A stretch of 64,000 nt of DNA from Streptomyces sp. HUAS 15-9 (GCF_025642155.1 NZ_CP106798.1:3906001-3970000); one strand, 5' to 3'; shown: positions 33,398-43,019, counted from the stretch's first letter. Notes: generated by a model from the letters alone, not told the origin. Program-made: numbers and translations.

Positions 33398-33425
33398 GGG
33401 GGCCGACGGTGCACCATCGGCCCCC
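33398..33425 (-). terminator. Hairpin between the peptide gene and the exporter gene
   Basis: GGGGGCCGA (33398-33406) with TCGGCCCCC (33417-33425), a 9-bp stem. It follows the peptide stop by 19 bases and precedes the exporter start by 62. It may terminate most transcripts so that the peptide mRNA is made in excess over the exporter, a usual arrangement in peptide export operons. Confidence 0.7.
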
Positions 33426-33444
33426 TCATTCGCTCAGCGCCGGA

Positions 33445-33576
33445 TCAGCCGTCCTGGCCGGGCAGCGGCTTGGGAAGCGGCTTGTGCGCGTGCTTCTTCG
33501 GCTTCGGCTTCGGCGGCGGAGGGAGCTGCTTCGACTTGGGCTTGGGGGGCAGCGGGGCAAGCTTCTTGAAGCTCAT
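33445..33576 (-). CDS. 43-residue Pro/Lys-rich small peptide
   Basis: ATG 33576 to TGA 33445, with AGGAG five bases upstream. Composition is striking: 14 prolines and 11 lysines in 43 residues, arranged as KPKSKQLPPPPKPKPKK in the middle and HKPLPKPLPGQDG at the end, starting MSFKKLAPLPP. It is strongly basic with no cysteine, no hydrophobic signal sequence and no GG leader motif. It might be an exported peptide, an RNA/nucleic-acid-binding peptide, or a proline-rich antimicrobial-like product. No known family recognised. Confidence 0.75.
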   Translation of the reverse strand: MSFKKLAPLPPKPKSKQLPPPPKPKPKKHAHKPLPKPLPGQDG

Positions 33577-33799
33577 TCCGACTCCTAGTGTTTCGCAGTT
33601 CAGGTGATTCGAGAATTCCGCGTCCGGCTCCCGATGACCAAGAAGCTACACGGCTTGCCTGTGTCGTGACGGCAAAAATGGCAAAGGAGCGCTGTGAATA
33701 CCCTGGGAAAAGCTGGGAGTTGGTTCGGCATGCTGAGAGTTTCTTCTGCGGCGGGCCATGTGGACGACGTTCAGTGCCATGTGCGGCAGCTGGTGAGAT
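33577..33799 (-). promoter_or_regulatory. Intergenic region upstream of the Pro/Lys peptide
   Basis: 223 bases, less G+C-rich than average. TTGCC (33655-33659) and GGCAA (33671-33675) form a short inverted repeat, and TTGCC motifs recur on the minus strand near 33671-33687. These are candidate regulatory sites for the peptide gene. No additional gene seen. Confidence 0.3.
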
Positions 33800-33988
33800 T
33801 CACGAAGTCATGATCCGCCAGTGCCCGACCTCCTGGTATTCAGAGTCGTACACCGGCGAGCCGTCGCCCGGCTGGAGGGGGTAGTGGTGCAGGTTGCCGG
33901 CCCAGTAGCGGAGGATCCGGCCCAGTTCCCGGGCGGGGTCCTCGGTCACGCGTCCGGCATCCACGTCGACTTCCAGCAGGAACTTCAC
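33800..33988 (-). CDS. 62-residue conserved-type small protein
   Basis: GTG 33988 (GTGAAGTTCCTG), with GGAGGAG six bases upstream, a near-ideal ribosome site. The sequence MKFLLEVDVDAGRVTEDPARELGRILRYWAG..., with YDSEYQEVGHW near the end, looks like a compact soluble alpha/beta protein. I believe similar small proteins occur across Streptomyces but know no function. It is the first gene of the peptide/exporter group and divergent from the MerR-like regulator. Confidence 0.8.
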   Translation of the reverse strand: MKFLLEVDVDAGRVTEDPARELGRILRYWAGNLHHYPLQPGDGSPVYDSEYQEVGHWRIMTS

Positions 33989-34092
33989 AGTTGTCTCCTC
34001 CTGTCGGGGCTGCTGGTATCTGCGGTATCAATTGTTTCATTCAATTGCTAATGGCTAAATTTGCGATGATTGATGCAGAATCGATGATGAAT

Positions 34093-34827
34093 ATGTCCGA
34101 GAAGTCTCAACCGCCGATGAGGTTGCGCGTCGCCGACCTCGCGCGGGCGGCCGGGATCTCGGCCCAGCAGGTGCGGAACTACGTGGACATGGGGCTGCTC
34201 CCGCCCGTCGCGCGCACCGCCGGCGGATACCGCGTCTTCACCGACGCGCATGCCGAGGCCCTCGCCACGGCCCGGGAGGTGGCTGCCGGGCACGGCTGGC
34301 CGACCGCGCGGATCGTGATGCGGGCCGTGCACGACGGTGACCTGGAGGCGGCGCTGGCCGAGCTCGACGCCAGTCATGCCCGGCTGGACCGGGAGCGGGG
34401 CGAGTTGGCGGCCGTGCACGAGGCACTGGAGACGGTGCTCGCGGGCGGGCCGGTCGCCCCGGGCCCCGCGCGGCAGGCCCTGCGCATCGGTGAGGTCGCC
34501 CGCGCCGTGGGCGTACGGCCCCCCGTGCTGCGGCTGTGGGAAGCCAGGGGGCTGCTACGGCCGGACCGGGAGCCGTCCACGGGATACCGCCGCTACACCC
34601 GCTCGGAAGTCCGGGCGGCCCACGTCGTCGCCCTGCTGCGCCGCGGCCACTACCCCCTCGACGCCATCCACACGGTCCTGGAGGAACTGCGCACCACCGA
34701 CAACCCCGAGCACCTCCGCGGCGAACTGGCCCTCCGGGGCAAGGACCTGCACCTCCGCAGCCTCCACCGGCTGAAGGCCTCTGCCGCCCTGCACGCCTAT
34801 GTGCGCCACCTCGGCCACTCCGGCTGA
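34093..34827 (+). CDS. Regulator with two MerR-type DNA-binding domains
   Basis: About 244 residues if started at ATG 34093 (MSEKSQPPMRLRVADL); ATGs at 34051 and 34117 are alternatives. Two full MerR winged-helix modules occur: LRVADLARAAGISAQQVRNY...GGYRVFTDAHAEAL near residues 10-65, and LRIGEVARAVGVRPPVLRLWEARGLL...GYRRYTRSEVRAA near 135-190, linked by a coiled helical region. There are no clear Cys ligands, so it probably senses an organic ligand. The region before the start is AT-rich with an AATTG/CAATT repeat. It diverges from the small-protein/exporter group and may control it. Confidence 0.85.
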   Translation: MSEKSQPPMRLRVADLARAAGISAQQVRNYVDMGLLPPVARTAGGYRVFTDAHAEALATAREVAAGHGWPTARIVMRAVHDGDLEAALAELDASHARLDRERGELAAVHEALETVLAGGPVAPGPARQALRIGEVARAVGVRPPVLRLWEARGLLRPDREPSTGYRRYTRSEVRAAHVVALLRRGHYPLDAIHTVLEELRTTDNPEHLRGELALRGKDLHLRSLHRLKASAALHAYVRHLGHSG

Positions 34828-34844
34828 CTCACACCCGGGCCTTC

Positions 34845-37781
34845 TCAACCCCCGTCCTCCTCCAGCGCATCCGCCATCACCTCCGCCAGGTGCCGCCCCC
34901 GCACCCCGGCCAGTTGCTCCAGCTGTGTGCGGCAGGAGAAGCCGTCGGCCAGGATCACCGTTCCCTCGGGTGCCGCTCGTACCGAGGGCAGCAGTTGTTC
35001 CTCGGCGCAGGTCTTCGACACCTCGAAGTGGTCCTTCTCGAAGCCGAAGTTGCCCGCGAGGCCGCAGCAGCCGCCGGTCAGTTCACCGGTGAGACCCGCC
35101 GCCTCGCGCAGTCCGCGGTCGGGGGCGTCGCCCAGGACCGCGTGCTGGTGGCAGTGGGTCTGGCCGGCCACGGGGCGGTCCACCTGGGGCGGGGTCCACT
35201 CGGGCGCGGACCGTGCCAGGGCCTCCGCGAAGGTGACGACCGCCGACGCCAGGCGTGCCGCGCGCGGGTCGTCGTGCAGCAGCTCGGGCAGGTCCGTACG
35301 GAGCGCGGCCGCGCAGCTGGGCTCCAGGACGACGACCGGCGGGATGTCGTCGCCGAGTCCCGGCAGCAGATACGGCTCCATCAGGTCGAGCGTGCGGCGC
35401 AGCACCGCGCGGGCACGGTCCAGTTGGCCGGTGGAGACGTACGTCAGACCGCAGCACACGCGCATGCGGCGGCCCGGCGCCCACAGGTTCATGCCCACCC
35501 CCTCCACCTCGCCCCGCGCCGACCGCCGCACCCTCATGCGTCTCGTCGGCGGGAGCAGCACGACCAGTCCCGCCGCCTCCAGGACGCGTACGGCCGCCTT
35601 TCCCACCGACGGCGAGAAGTGCTCCGTGAAGGTGTCCGGCCACAGCAGGACGGTGGTCCGGGGCGCCGCCTCGGCAACACGCTCGCCCGTCCGTCCCGCG
35701 GCGACCCGTCCACGCAGCCGCGCCCCGAACCGTCGCGCCCACCAGCGGCTGAACGTCTCCCCGGCCACCCGCGGAATCTCCCGCTCCGGCGCGATCCCGC
35801 CCAGCCGCTTCGCCGCCAGCGCCAACGGCCGTACGGTGGCGAGCGCGTTGAGCACCGGCGCGGTGCGTGTGCGGGCCACCCAGCGCAGCCAGAGCGGCAG
35901 CCACCCCATCGTGTAGTGGGCGGCCGGGCGGCGCCGTCCTTCGTAGTGGTGGTGCAGGAACTCCGCCTTGTACGTGGCCATGTCGACCTCGACCGGGCAG
36001 TCGGAGCGGCAGCCCTTGCAGGACAGGCACAGGTCCAGGGCGTCCCGGACCTCGGTCGAGCGCCAGCCGCCCGTCACCAGCTCGCCCGCGAGCATCTCGT
36101 GGAGCAGCCGGGCCCGCCCGCGCGTGGAGTGCGCCTCTTCGCCGGTCGCCCGGAAGGACGGGCACATGACGGAGGGGCCGGCCGCCGTGGTCGTACGGCA
36201 CTTGGCGACTCCTACGCACCGGCGCACCGCGGCCGAGAAGTCGCCGTCGTCGGCGGGGTAGCCGAAGGCCACGTCGACGGGGCGGCGGGGAAGCACGGAG
36301 AAGCGCAGGTTGGCGTCCAGTGGGGCGGGGCGGACCAGCATGCCGGGGTTGAGCAGGTCGTCCGGGTCCCATACGCCCTTGGCGCGCTCGAAGAGGGCGA
36401 CCGTCTCCGCGCCGTACATCCGCGGCAGCAGCTCCGCGCGGGCCTGTCCGTCCCCGTGCTCCCCGGACAGCGAACCGCCGTGGGCCACCACGAGGTCGGC
36501 CAGTTCCTCGGAGAAGCGCCGGAAGCGGCCGACGCCCGCGTCGGTCATCAGGTCGAAGTCGATGCGGACATGGATGCAGCCGTCCCCGAAGTGCCCGTAC
36601 GGCGTGCCGCGCAGCCCGTGCGCGGACAGCAGCCCCCGGAAGTCCCGCAGGTAGGCGCCGAGTCGCGCGGGCGGCACCGCGCAGTCCTCCCAGCCGGGCC
36701 AGGCCTCCGCCCCGTCCGGCATTCGGGTCGCCGTGCCGCTCGCGTCCTCCCGGATGCGCCACAGGGCACGCTGGGCGGCGTCCTCCGTCACCACCAGGGA
36801 GTCCACGACGTCGGCCGCGCGGACGATCGCCTCCGCACGCGCGCGTGCTTCTCCCGGCGACTCCCCGCCTGTCTCCACGAACAGCCAGGCGCCGCCCCCG
36901 GGCAGTCCGGCCGCGGACGGCACCAGGTCGGCCGCCATGCCCTCGACCGTCAGCGGGCTGTACGGCAGCAGCCCCGCCGCGGCCTCGGCGGCCGCGCTCT
37001 CGTCGGCGTACCCCAGCACGGCCAGGGCGCGCGTGCGGGGCGCCTCGACGAGTCGTACGACCGCCTCCGTGAGGATGCCCAGGGTGCCCTCCGAGCCGCA
37101 GAAGGAGCGGGCGACATCGGCGCCCTTCTCGGGGAGCAGTGCGTCCAGCGCGTACCCGGAGATGCGGCGGGGCAGGTCGGGGAAGCCCGTGCGCAGGCGG
37201 GCCAGTTCGCCCTCTGCCAGGGCACGCAGGCCCTGCGGCGCGCCGGCCCAGTCCTGCCCGAGTCGCAGCCGCTCGCCGCACACGGTGACCACGGCCAGCT
37301 CCCGCACGCTGTCCGCGGTCGTCCCCCAGGCCACCGAGTGGGAGCCGCACGAGTTGTTGCCGATCATCCCGCCGAGGGTGCACCGGCTGTGTGTCGCCGG
37401 GTCCGGGCCGAAGCGCAGGCCGTGCGGGGCGGCGGCCTCCTGGAGCCGGTCGAGGACGAGGCCCGGCTGCACGACGGCGGTGCGCGCCTCGGGGTCCACC
37501 GAGAGCACCCGGTTCATGTGCCGGGTGAAGTCCAGCACCACGCCCGTGCCCGTCGCCTGTCCCGCGATCGACGTGCCCCCGCCGCGCGCGACCACCGGCA
37601 CCCCGTGCGCCCGGCACACCTCGAGGACCGCCGCCACGTCGTCAACATCGCGTGGCGCCACCACCCCCAGCGGGACACGCCGGTAGTTCGACGCGTCCAT
37701 GGTGACCAGCGCCCGGGACGTGATGTCGAAACCCACCTCGCCCCGGACGGCTCCCCGCAGCTCCGCCGCCAGTTCCGTCAT
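34845..37781 (-). CDS. Fused FAD-linked oxidase and Fe-S (GlpC/CCG-domain) oxidoreductase
   Basis: 978 residues from ATG 37781 (MTELAAELRGAVRGEVGFD); ATG 37826 is an alternative. N-terminal FAD_binding_4 (PCMH) domain with VVARGGGTSIAGQATG and GMIGNNSCGSHS, then the FAD-oxidase C-terminal domain, a ferredoxin-type segment with CLSCKGCRSDCPVEVDMA, and a CCG-type heterodisulfide-reductase domain with GGCCGLAGNFGFEK. This fusion is seen in D-lactate or D-2-hydroxyglutarate/glycolate-type dehydrogenases that pass electrons to the respiratory chain. Substrate not determined. Confidence 0.9.
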   Translation of the reverse strand: MTELAAELRGAVRGEVGFDITSRALVTMDASNYRRVPLGVVAPRDVDDVAAVLEVCRAHGVPVVARGGGTSIAGQATGTGVVLDFTRHMNRVLSVDPEARTAVVQPGLVLDRLQEAAAPHGLRFGPDPATHSRCTLGGMIGNNSCGSHSVAWGTTADSVRELAVVTVCGERLRLGQDWAGAPQGLRALAEGELARLRTGFPDLPRRISGYALDALLPEKGADVARSFCGSEGTLGILTEAVVRLVEAPRTRALAVLGYADESAAAEAAAGLLPYSPLTVEGMAADLVPSAAGLPGGGAWLFVETGGESPGEARARAEAIVRAADVVDSLVVTEDAAQRALWRIREDASGTATRMPDGAEAWPGWEDCAVPPARLGAYLRDFRGLLSAHGLRGTPYGHFGDGCIHVRIDFDLMTDAGVGRFRRFSEELADLVVAHGGSLSGEHGDGQARAELLPRMYGAETVALFERAKGVWDPDDLLNPGMLVRPAPLDANLRFSVLPRRPVDVAFGYPADDGDFSAAVRRCVGVAKCRTTTAAGPSVMCPSFRATGEEAHSTRGRARLLHEMLAGELVTGGWRSTEVRDALDLCLSCKGCRSDCPVEVDMATYKAEFLHHHYEGRRRPAAHYTMGWLPLWLRWVARTRTAPVLNALATVRPLALAAKRLGGIAPEREIPRVAGETFSRWWARRFGARLRGRVAAGRTGERVAEAAPRTTVLLWPDTFTEHFSPSVGKAAVRVLEAAGLVVLLPPTRRMRVRRSARGEVEGVGMNLWAPGRRMRVCCGLTYVSTGQLDRARAVLRRTLDLMEPYLLPGLGDDIPPVVVLEPSCAAALRTDLPELLHDDPRAARLASAVVTFAEALARSAPEWTPPQVDRPVAGQTHCHQHAVLGDAPDRGLREAAGLTGELTGGCCGLAGNFGFEKDHFEVSKTCAEEQLLPSVRAAPEGTVILADGFSCRTQLEQLAGVRGRHLAEVMADALEEDGG

Positions 37782-37828
37782 GCGTCCAGGATGCATCCGA
37801 CCACTGACAGTGACGGACCCCGCCATGA

Positions 37829-39043
<1,215 letters not shown>

Positions 39044-39062
39044 TCGTTCCTCGTACGGCTCC

Positions 39063-39092
39063 AAGGGCGTCCGGCACCTGCCGGGCGCCCTT
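39063..39092 (+). terminator. serC terminator
   Basis: AAGGGCG-T-CCGG (39063-39074) pairs with CCGG-G-CGCCCTT (39081-39092) around a CACCTG loop, 20 bases after the serC stop and ending in TTT. Confidence 0.85.
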
Positions 39093-39158
39093 TGCGCGTG
39101 CGACAATCTCCTTTGCGCGTGGGACAATTGCGGGATCGGGCCATGAATCGGGCCATGA
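39090..39158 (+). promoter_or_regulatory. Two sets of direct repeats upstream of a secreted-protein gene
   Basis: CTTTGCGCGTGCGACAAT (39090-39107) recurs as CTTTGCGCGTGGGACAAT (39111-39128), 21 bases apart, about two helical turns. ATCGGGCCATGA is repeated perfectly at 39135-39146 and 39147-39158. They precede the start codon at 39177 and are candidate activator or sigma-factor sites. Confidence 0.55.
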
Positions 39159-39176
39159 TTCGCGCGGAGCTCTTCC

Positions 39177-39926
39177 ATGCCGGTCCTGCACGCAAGCCAC
39201 CGCCGCTCTCTCCTGGCCGCCCCGGTACTCATGGGCGCCCTGATCGCCCCCGCCCTGCTGCCGGTGACGACCGCCTCGGCCGCCCCCGACACCGGCGCGG
39301 CTGCCACCGCCCCGGCAGCCGCGAACCCGGCCGCCCGTTACGCGGGCAAATCCGTCGCCATCGGCCAGGACATGGTGGCCGTCCTGCGCAACGACCCCGA
39401 CGCCGGCGGCCCCGAGGCCTGGATCCGCGCCGTGCAGCCGGACTGGCGGCAGGGCGACGCCTACATGTACCGCGTACTGGACAAGCTCGACCGGTCACAC
39501 GGGACGGCCGAGCAGCGCGGTCTCTCCCTGAGCCTGGTCGGTGCCGAGGGCTCCGCCCCCGCGCTCAAGGTGGCCGGCGCGGTGGCCGACGCCAGGAGCG
39601 GAACGCACACCTACCCGCTCCCGAAGGCCGGCACCCCCGACGCCCGGGGCTGCACGGTCATCGAGGAGACCTCCATCGGGGCCGGGACCGCCGCCGTGCT
39701 GAGCAACGGCCCCGGGGGACCGTCGGCCTTCTTCAAGAACGAAGGTGACGGCACGCGTGTCGGCGGTGTCGTCAACCGGGCGCATCCCGCGCTGCCGAGG
39801 AGCGCGGGCTTCGTCGCCCGCATCATCGACCCCTATGGGAAGGCGCCGAAGCTGCTCACCAACATGGAGGGCGGCGGCCACCCCGCGGGCACGACGGCCT
39901 TCCCGGCCCCCGGCTGTGTGAAGTGA
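39177..39926 (+). CDS. Secreted protein of unknown function
   Basis: 249 residues from ATG 39177, with GGAG seven bases upstream. Sec/Tat-like signal peptide (SHRRSLLAAPVLMGALIAPALLPVTTASA, cut near residue 36), then an Ala/Pro linker and a globular region. Two cysteines, in DARGCTVIE and in FPAPGCVK at the very end, could form a disulfide. No family recognised. Two sets of direct repeats lie in its promoter. Convergent with the next gene, four bases between stops. Confidence 0.8.
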   Translation: MPVLHASHRRSLLAAPVLMGALIAPALLPVTTASAAPDTGAAATAPAAANPAARYAGKSVAIGQDMVAVLRNDPDAGGPEAWIRAVQPDWRQGDAYMYRVLDKLDRSHGTAEQRGLSLSLVGAEGSAPALKVAGAVADARSGTHTYPLPKAGTPDARGCTVIEETSIGAGTAAVLSNGPGGPSAFFKNEGDGTRVGGVVNRAHPALPRSAGFVARIIDPYGKAPKLLTNMEGGGHPAGTTAFPAPGCVK

Positions 39927-39930
39927 TCCC

Positions 39931-40917
39931 TCAGCCGCGTCGCCGCAGCCGCCGGAGGCCGAACATGGCGGCCGCGACGACGGCCACGGCGATGGCTCCG
40001 AACTTGACGCCGTCGCCCGTAGCGCCGCCACCGCTCCCGGTGGCCGCGGAACTCCCGCCTCCGGACGTGGACTTGTCGGCACCGGACCCGCCGCCGCCCG
40101 GCACGCTCTGCGCCTCCACCGGGCTGTCCGCGCCCTCGCTGCCGTACATGAGCTTGGTGCCGTCGGCGGAGTAGGTGATCGACTCGCCCTGCCCCTGAAG
40201 GGGCACGTCCAGCCGCCCCTTGCGCTCGATCTTGCCGCCGTTCCAGTCGTAGTAGATGCCACCGAGGTAGCCGCGCACCGCGAGCTGCTTGCCGTCGGGG
40301 GAGAAGGCGGCGTCCGTGGCCCAGAGGTCGACGGCGGCGACGGGCTTGAAGACGTTGGCGCCGGAGGACGACAGCTGGGCCGGGCCCTCGTACAGGTGCC
40401 CGCCGTTCTCCTTCTTGTCGATGATGTACACGCGGCCGGTCTTCGGATGGACGACGAGCGACTCGGCGTTCCGTGCCCCATTGGAGTACTTCACGACGTA
40501 CTGCGTGGCCTTGATCGTCTGGTTCTTGAGGACCTTGGGCTCGGGCAGCCGGTAGATCCACACGTACGGCCAGCTGCCGTCGAGGTTGTCGCCGATGTCG
40601 CCGACGTAGATCTGGTTGCCGGGCCCGATGGAGATGGCCTCCACGTCGCGCGGCGAGCCGATACCGCTGAGGGTGACCGTGGCGACCGTCTTGCCGGTAG
40701 TGCTGTCCACGGCGTAGATGTATGGCCCGTCGTCGCTGTCGTTGTGCGTCCAGTAGATGCCCCGGTGCAGATGCGAGGCGGCGAGACCGCTGGACTCGGC
40801 GATCCGCGGGTCCTTGATCGTGAACCCTTCGTCACCGTCACCGCCTGCGGCGGAGGCGGGCAGGGCGAGGGCGCCCGTGAGCAGAACTCCGGCGAGCAGG
40901 GCGAAGGATCGACGCAT
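39931..40917 (-). CDS. Secreted beta-propeller protein with C-terminal membrane anchor
   Basis: 328 residues. Signal peptide MRRSFALLAGVLLTGALALPASA, then a propeller-like body with repeated segments (GIYWTHNDSDDGPYIYAVD, IYVGDIGDNLDGSWPYVWIYRL, VYIIDKKENGG, DAAFSPDGKQLAVRGY, ESITYSADGTKLMYG). A Ser/Gly linker follows, then a C-terminal helix (VKFGAIAVAVVAAAMFGL) and the basic tail RRLRRRG. There is no LPxTG sortase site. It is likely held at the outer face of the membrane. Homologues are annotated only as WD40-like repeat proteins; function unknown. Confidence 0.82.
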   Translation of the reverse strand: MRRSFALLAGVLLTGALALPASAAGGDGDEGFTIKDPRIAESSGLAASHLHRGIYWTHNDSDDGPYIYAVDSTTGKTVATVTLSGIGSPRDVEAISIGPGNQIYVGDIGDNLDGSWPYVWIYRLPEPKVLKNQTIKATQYVVKYSNGARNAESLVVHPKTGRVYIIDKKENGGHLYEGPAQLSSSGANVFKPVAAVDLWATDAAFSPDGKQLAVRGYLGGIYYDWNGGKIERKGRLDVPLQGQGESITYSADGTKLMYGSEGADSPVEAQSVPGGGGSGADKSTSGGGSSAATGSGGGATGDGVKFGAIAVAVVAAAMFGLRRLRRRG

Positions 40918-41027
40918 GCCCCCAAGCCTGCCATCCCGCAGGGAGGTTCACCGGACGAGGTGGCCCGGTGGTGGGACGTGGTGGGCCTCACACCCCACCC
41001 GCCTCCGTGATCGTCCATCATGAGCGG

Positions 41028-41711
41028 ATGCTCAGGTTCATGCCCGTCGGTGACTCCATGACGATCGGAAGCGCGGGCGAACACACTTGGCGATACCGGC
41101 TGTGGCAGCACCTGTGCGCGACGTACGACGGCCCGTTCACGCTGGTCGGCCCGCGCGAGACGCTGTACGACAAGATGGCGGACGCCCCCACGTCGTACTA
41201 CTACGCCGACCCCGACTTCCCCCGCGCCCATCTGGCCGGCTGGGGCGAGGGCTGGCAGCACATGGCTCCGCTGATCGGCGACGCGGTGAAGAAGTGCCGG
41301 GCGGACGTCCTGCTGGTCTCCCTCGGCCTGATCGACCTGGGCTTCTACACGAACGCGGAGCAGACGGCCCGGAACGTACGGGCCTTCGTCACGGCCGCCC
41401 GTGCGGCGAACCCGCGCATCCGTATGGTCCTGCTCCCGGTGATCCCGAACATCCGCGCCGCGGCGGACGCGCCCTTCGCCGAGCAGGTGGACCGGTTCAA
41501 CGTCCTGCTCGCGAAGGCGGTCGCCGACCTGGACGAGCCCCGCTCACCGATCCTGCTGGCGTCACCACCGGAGTCGTACGACATCCACGCCGACACCTAC
41601 GACGGGACCCACCCCAACGAGAGCGGCGAGCACCGGATCGCGGAGGCGTTCGCGGGGGCGATGTGGGAGGCGTGGGGAGTCGGACAGGTGTACGTGGCTG
41701 GAACGCGTTGA
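41028..41711 (+). CDS. SGNH/GDSL-family hydrolase
   Basis: 227 residues from ATG 41028 (MLRFMPVGDSMTIGSAGE). Block I GDSMTIG carries the nucleophile Ser; block V is DGTHPNESG with the catalytic Asp and His. Block III, normally G-x-N-D, reads SLGLIDLG, so the oxyanion Asn is replaced by Ile while Asp remains. Esterase or lipase-type chemistry is expected, with this deviation. There is no signal peptide, unlike many Streptomyces relatives. Confidence 0.85.
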   Translation: MLRFMPVGDSMTIGSAGEHTWRYRLWQHLCATYDGPFTLVGPRETLYDKMADAPTSYYYADPDFPRAHLAGWGEGWQHMAPLIGDAVKKCRADVLLVSLGLIDLGFYTNAEQTARNVRAFVTAARAANPRIRMVLLPVIPNIRAAADAPFAEQVDRFNVLLAKAVADLDEPRSPILLASPPESYDIHADTYDGTHPNESGEHRIAEAFAGAMWEAWGVGQVYVAGTR

Positions 41712-41798
41712 CTTGATCCCGGCGTCTCCTTGTCACTGTGCGTATCGTTGTACTGCGCGGCTGCACATGTCCGTGGGCAGCCGGGGAGGAGCGCCACG

Positions 41799-42386
41799 AT
41801 GACCGTCCTTGAAGACAGGATCGAGATGGCCGACGAGAGCGGCGAGCTGACTCTGGACGTCATGTTCGAGTGGCTCGAGAAGATGCCCGTCCCCGAGGGA
41901 ACGAAGGTCGAGATCGTCGGGGGAAACATCTTCATGTCGCCGCAGCGTCAGACCCACTGGGAGATCATCTTCGGCATCCTGGAGCAGCTGCGCGCGAAGT
42001 ACCCGCGCAACCGCCTCGCCTCTGACGTGCGGATCGACTTCCCGGGGCACCTGAACGGTTTCGCCTGTGACGTCGCGGCAATGGCCGAACGCTCGGTGAA
42101 GGACGGCAAGGGCCGCTGGCGTTACCAGGACATCGAGTTCGTGGCCGAGGTCATCTCCAAGGACACCGCTGCCAACGACTACAGCCCGAAGAAGCTCACC
42201 TACGCCCTCGCCGAAGTCCCCGTGTATCTCATCGCCGATCCGTACGAGGGCATGTGCCGCGTCTACACCCAGCCCCACGACGGGGACTACGCCACCGAGA
42301 CGAAGGTCCACTTCGGCGACACCGTGGACCTCACCGGCTCGGTCGTCGGCCTGACCCTCAAAACCGACGAGTTCCCGCGGGACTGA
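41799..42386 (+). CDS. Uma2-family (DUF820) putative endonuclease-fold protein
   Basis: 195 residues from ATG 41799, with GGAGGAG nine bases upstream. PD-(D/E)xK-like core: Asp in GFACDVAAMAE, Glu in EFVAEVISKDT and the lysines in YSPKKLTYALAEVPVYLIADP. Uma2 proteins are abundant in Streptomyces and cyanobacteria; their biological role is unknown, and the fold suggests nuclease activity. It stands alone, convergent with the secreted protein gene. Confidence 0.88.
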   Translation: MTVLEDRIEMADESGELTLDVMFEWLEKMPVPEGTKVEIVGGNIFMSPQRQTHWEIIFGILEQLRAKYPRNRLASDVRIDFPGHLNGFACDVAAMAERSVKDGKGRWRYQDIEFVAEVISKDTAANDYSPKKLTYALAEVPVYLIADPYEGMCRVYTQPHDGDYATETKVHFGDTVDLTGSVVGLTLKTDEFPRD

Positions 42387-42401
42387 TCGCTGTCACAGGC
42401 G

Positions 42402-43019
42402 TCAGGAGGGCTCGGTGTCGGTGGGGGCCGGCATGTGGAGGGTGTCGAGGAGTTGCCGGTAGGTCGGGGCCAGCGTCGCCGCCTGCTTGTGGGAGCTGAT
42501 GCTCACCAGCTGGACGTAGTGCTTGCCGTCGTCGATGAAGCGTGTGGAGCCGACGGTTCCGTTCTTGGCGGAAAGCCGGGCGTCGAGGGTACGACGGCCG
42601 TTCACGTCGGTCTTCTTGGTGACCGTGCTGGTGAGCATGTCACGGGGGGACTGGGAGTACTGGTTGTACCCGTCCAGGAAGGCCCGAAGGTTGTCCTTGA
42701 GGTCCTTCGCGCCGTGGACGTCGAAGACCGCGAAGCCGGTGACCTGGTCGTCGTTGCCCGCCATGTAGATGCGGCCGTCCATGCCGTCCTTGGCCTCGGT
42801 GAACTTCTGGACCTTGGGTTTTCCGGGCAGCTCGACCTTGATGCCGCTCGGGGCGTCGGTGACCTCCACCCAGTGATCGGCAGTGACGGCACCGGTGGGC
42901 GGCGGTGCCTCCGTGACGGCGAACGCGCTGCCGGGCAGCAGCACACCTCCGGTGACGGCGACCGAAGCGGCGAGCAGCGCATGACGGTGGAATCGAGTAC
43001 GAGGAGTATGAAGGGTCAT
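42402..43019 (-). CDS. Secreted protein of unknown function
   Basis: 205 residues. N-terminal signal peptide (RFHRHALLAASVAVTGGVLLPGSAFA), then an Ala/Pro linker and a globular domain with WVEVTDAPSGIKVELPGKPKVQ, which resembles the PsbP/LpqN-like surface-exposed fold found in many actinobacterial secreted proteins, and a C-terminal YVQLVSISSHKQAATLAPTYRQLLDTLHM. I would not assign a function. No cysteine lipobox. Confidence 0.8.
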   Translation of the reverse strand: MTLHTPRTRFHRHALLAASVAVTGGVLLPGSAFAVTEAPPPTGAVTADHWVEVTDAPSGIKVELPGKPKVQKFTEAKDGMDGRIYMAGNDDQVTGFAVFDVHGAKDLKDNLRAFLDGYNQYSQSPRDMLTSTVTKKTDVNGRRTLDARLSAKNGTVGSTRFIDDGKHYVQLVSISSHKQAATLAPTYRQLLDTLHMPAPTDTEPS

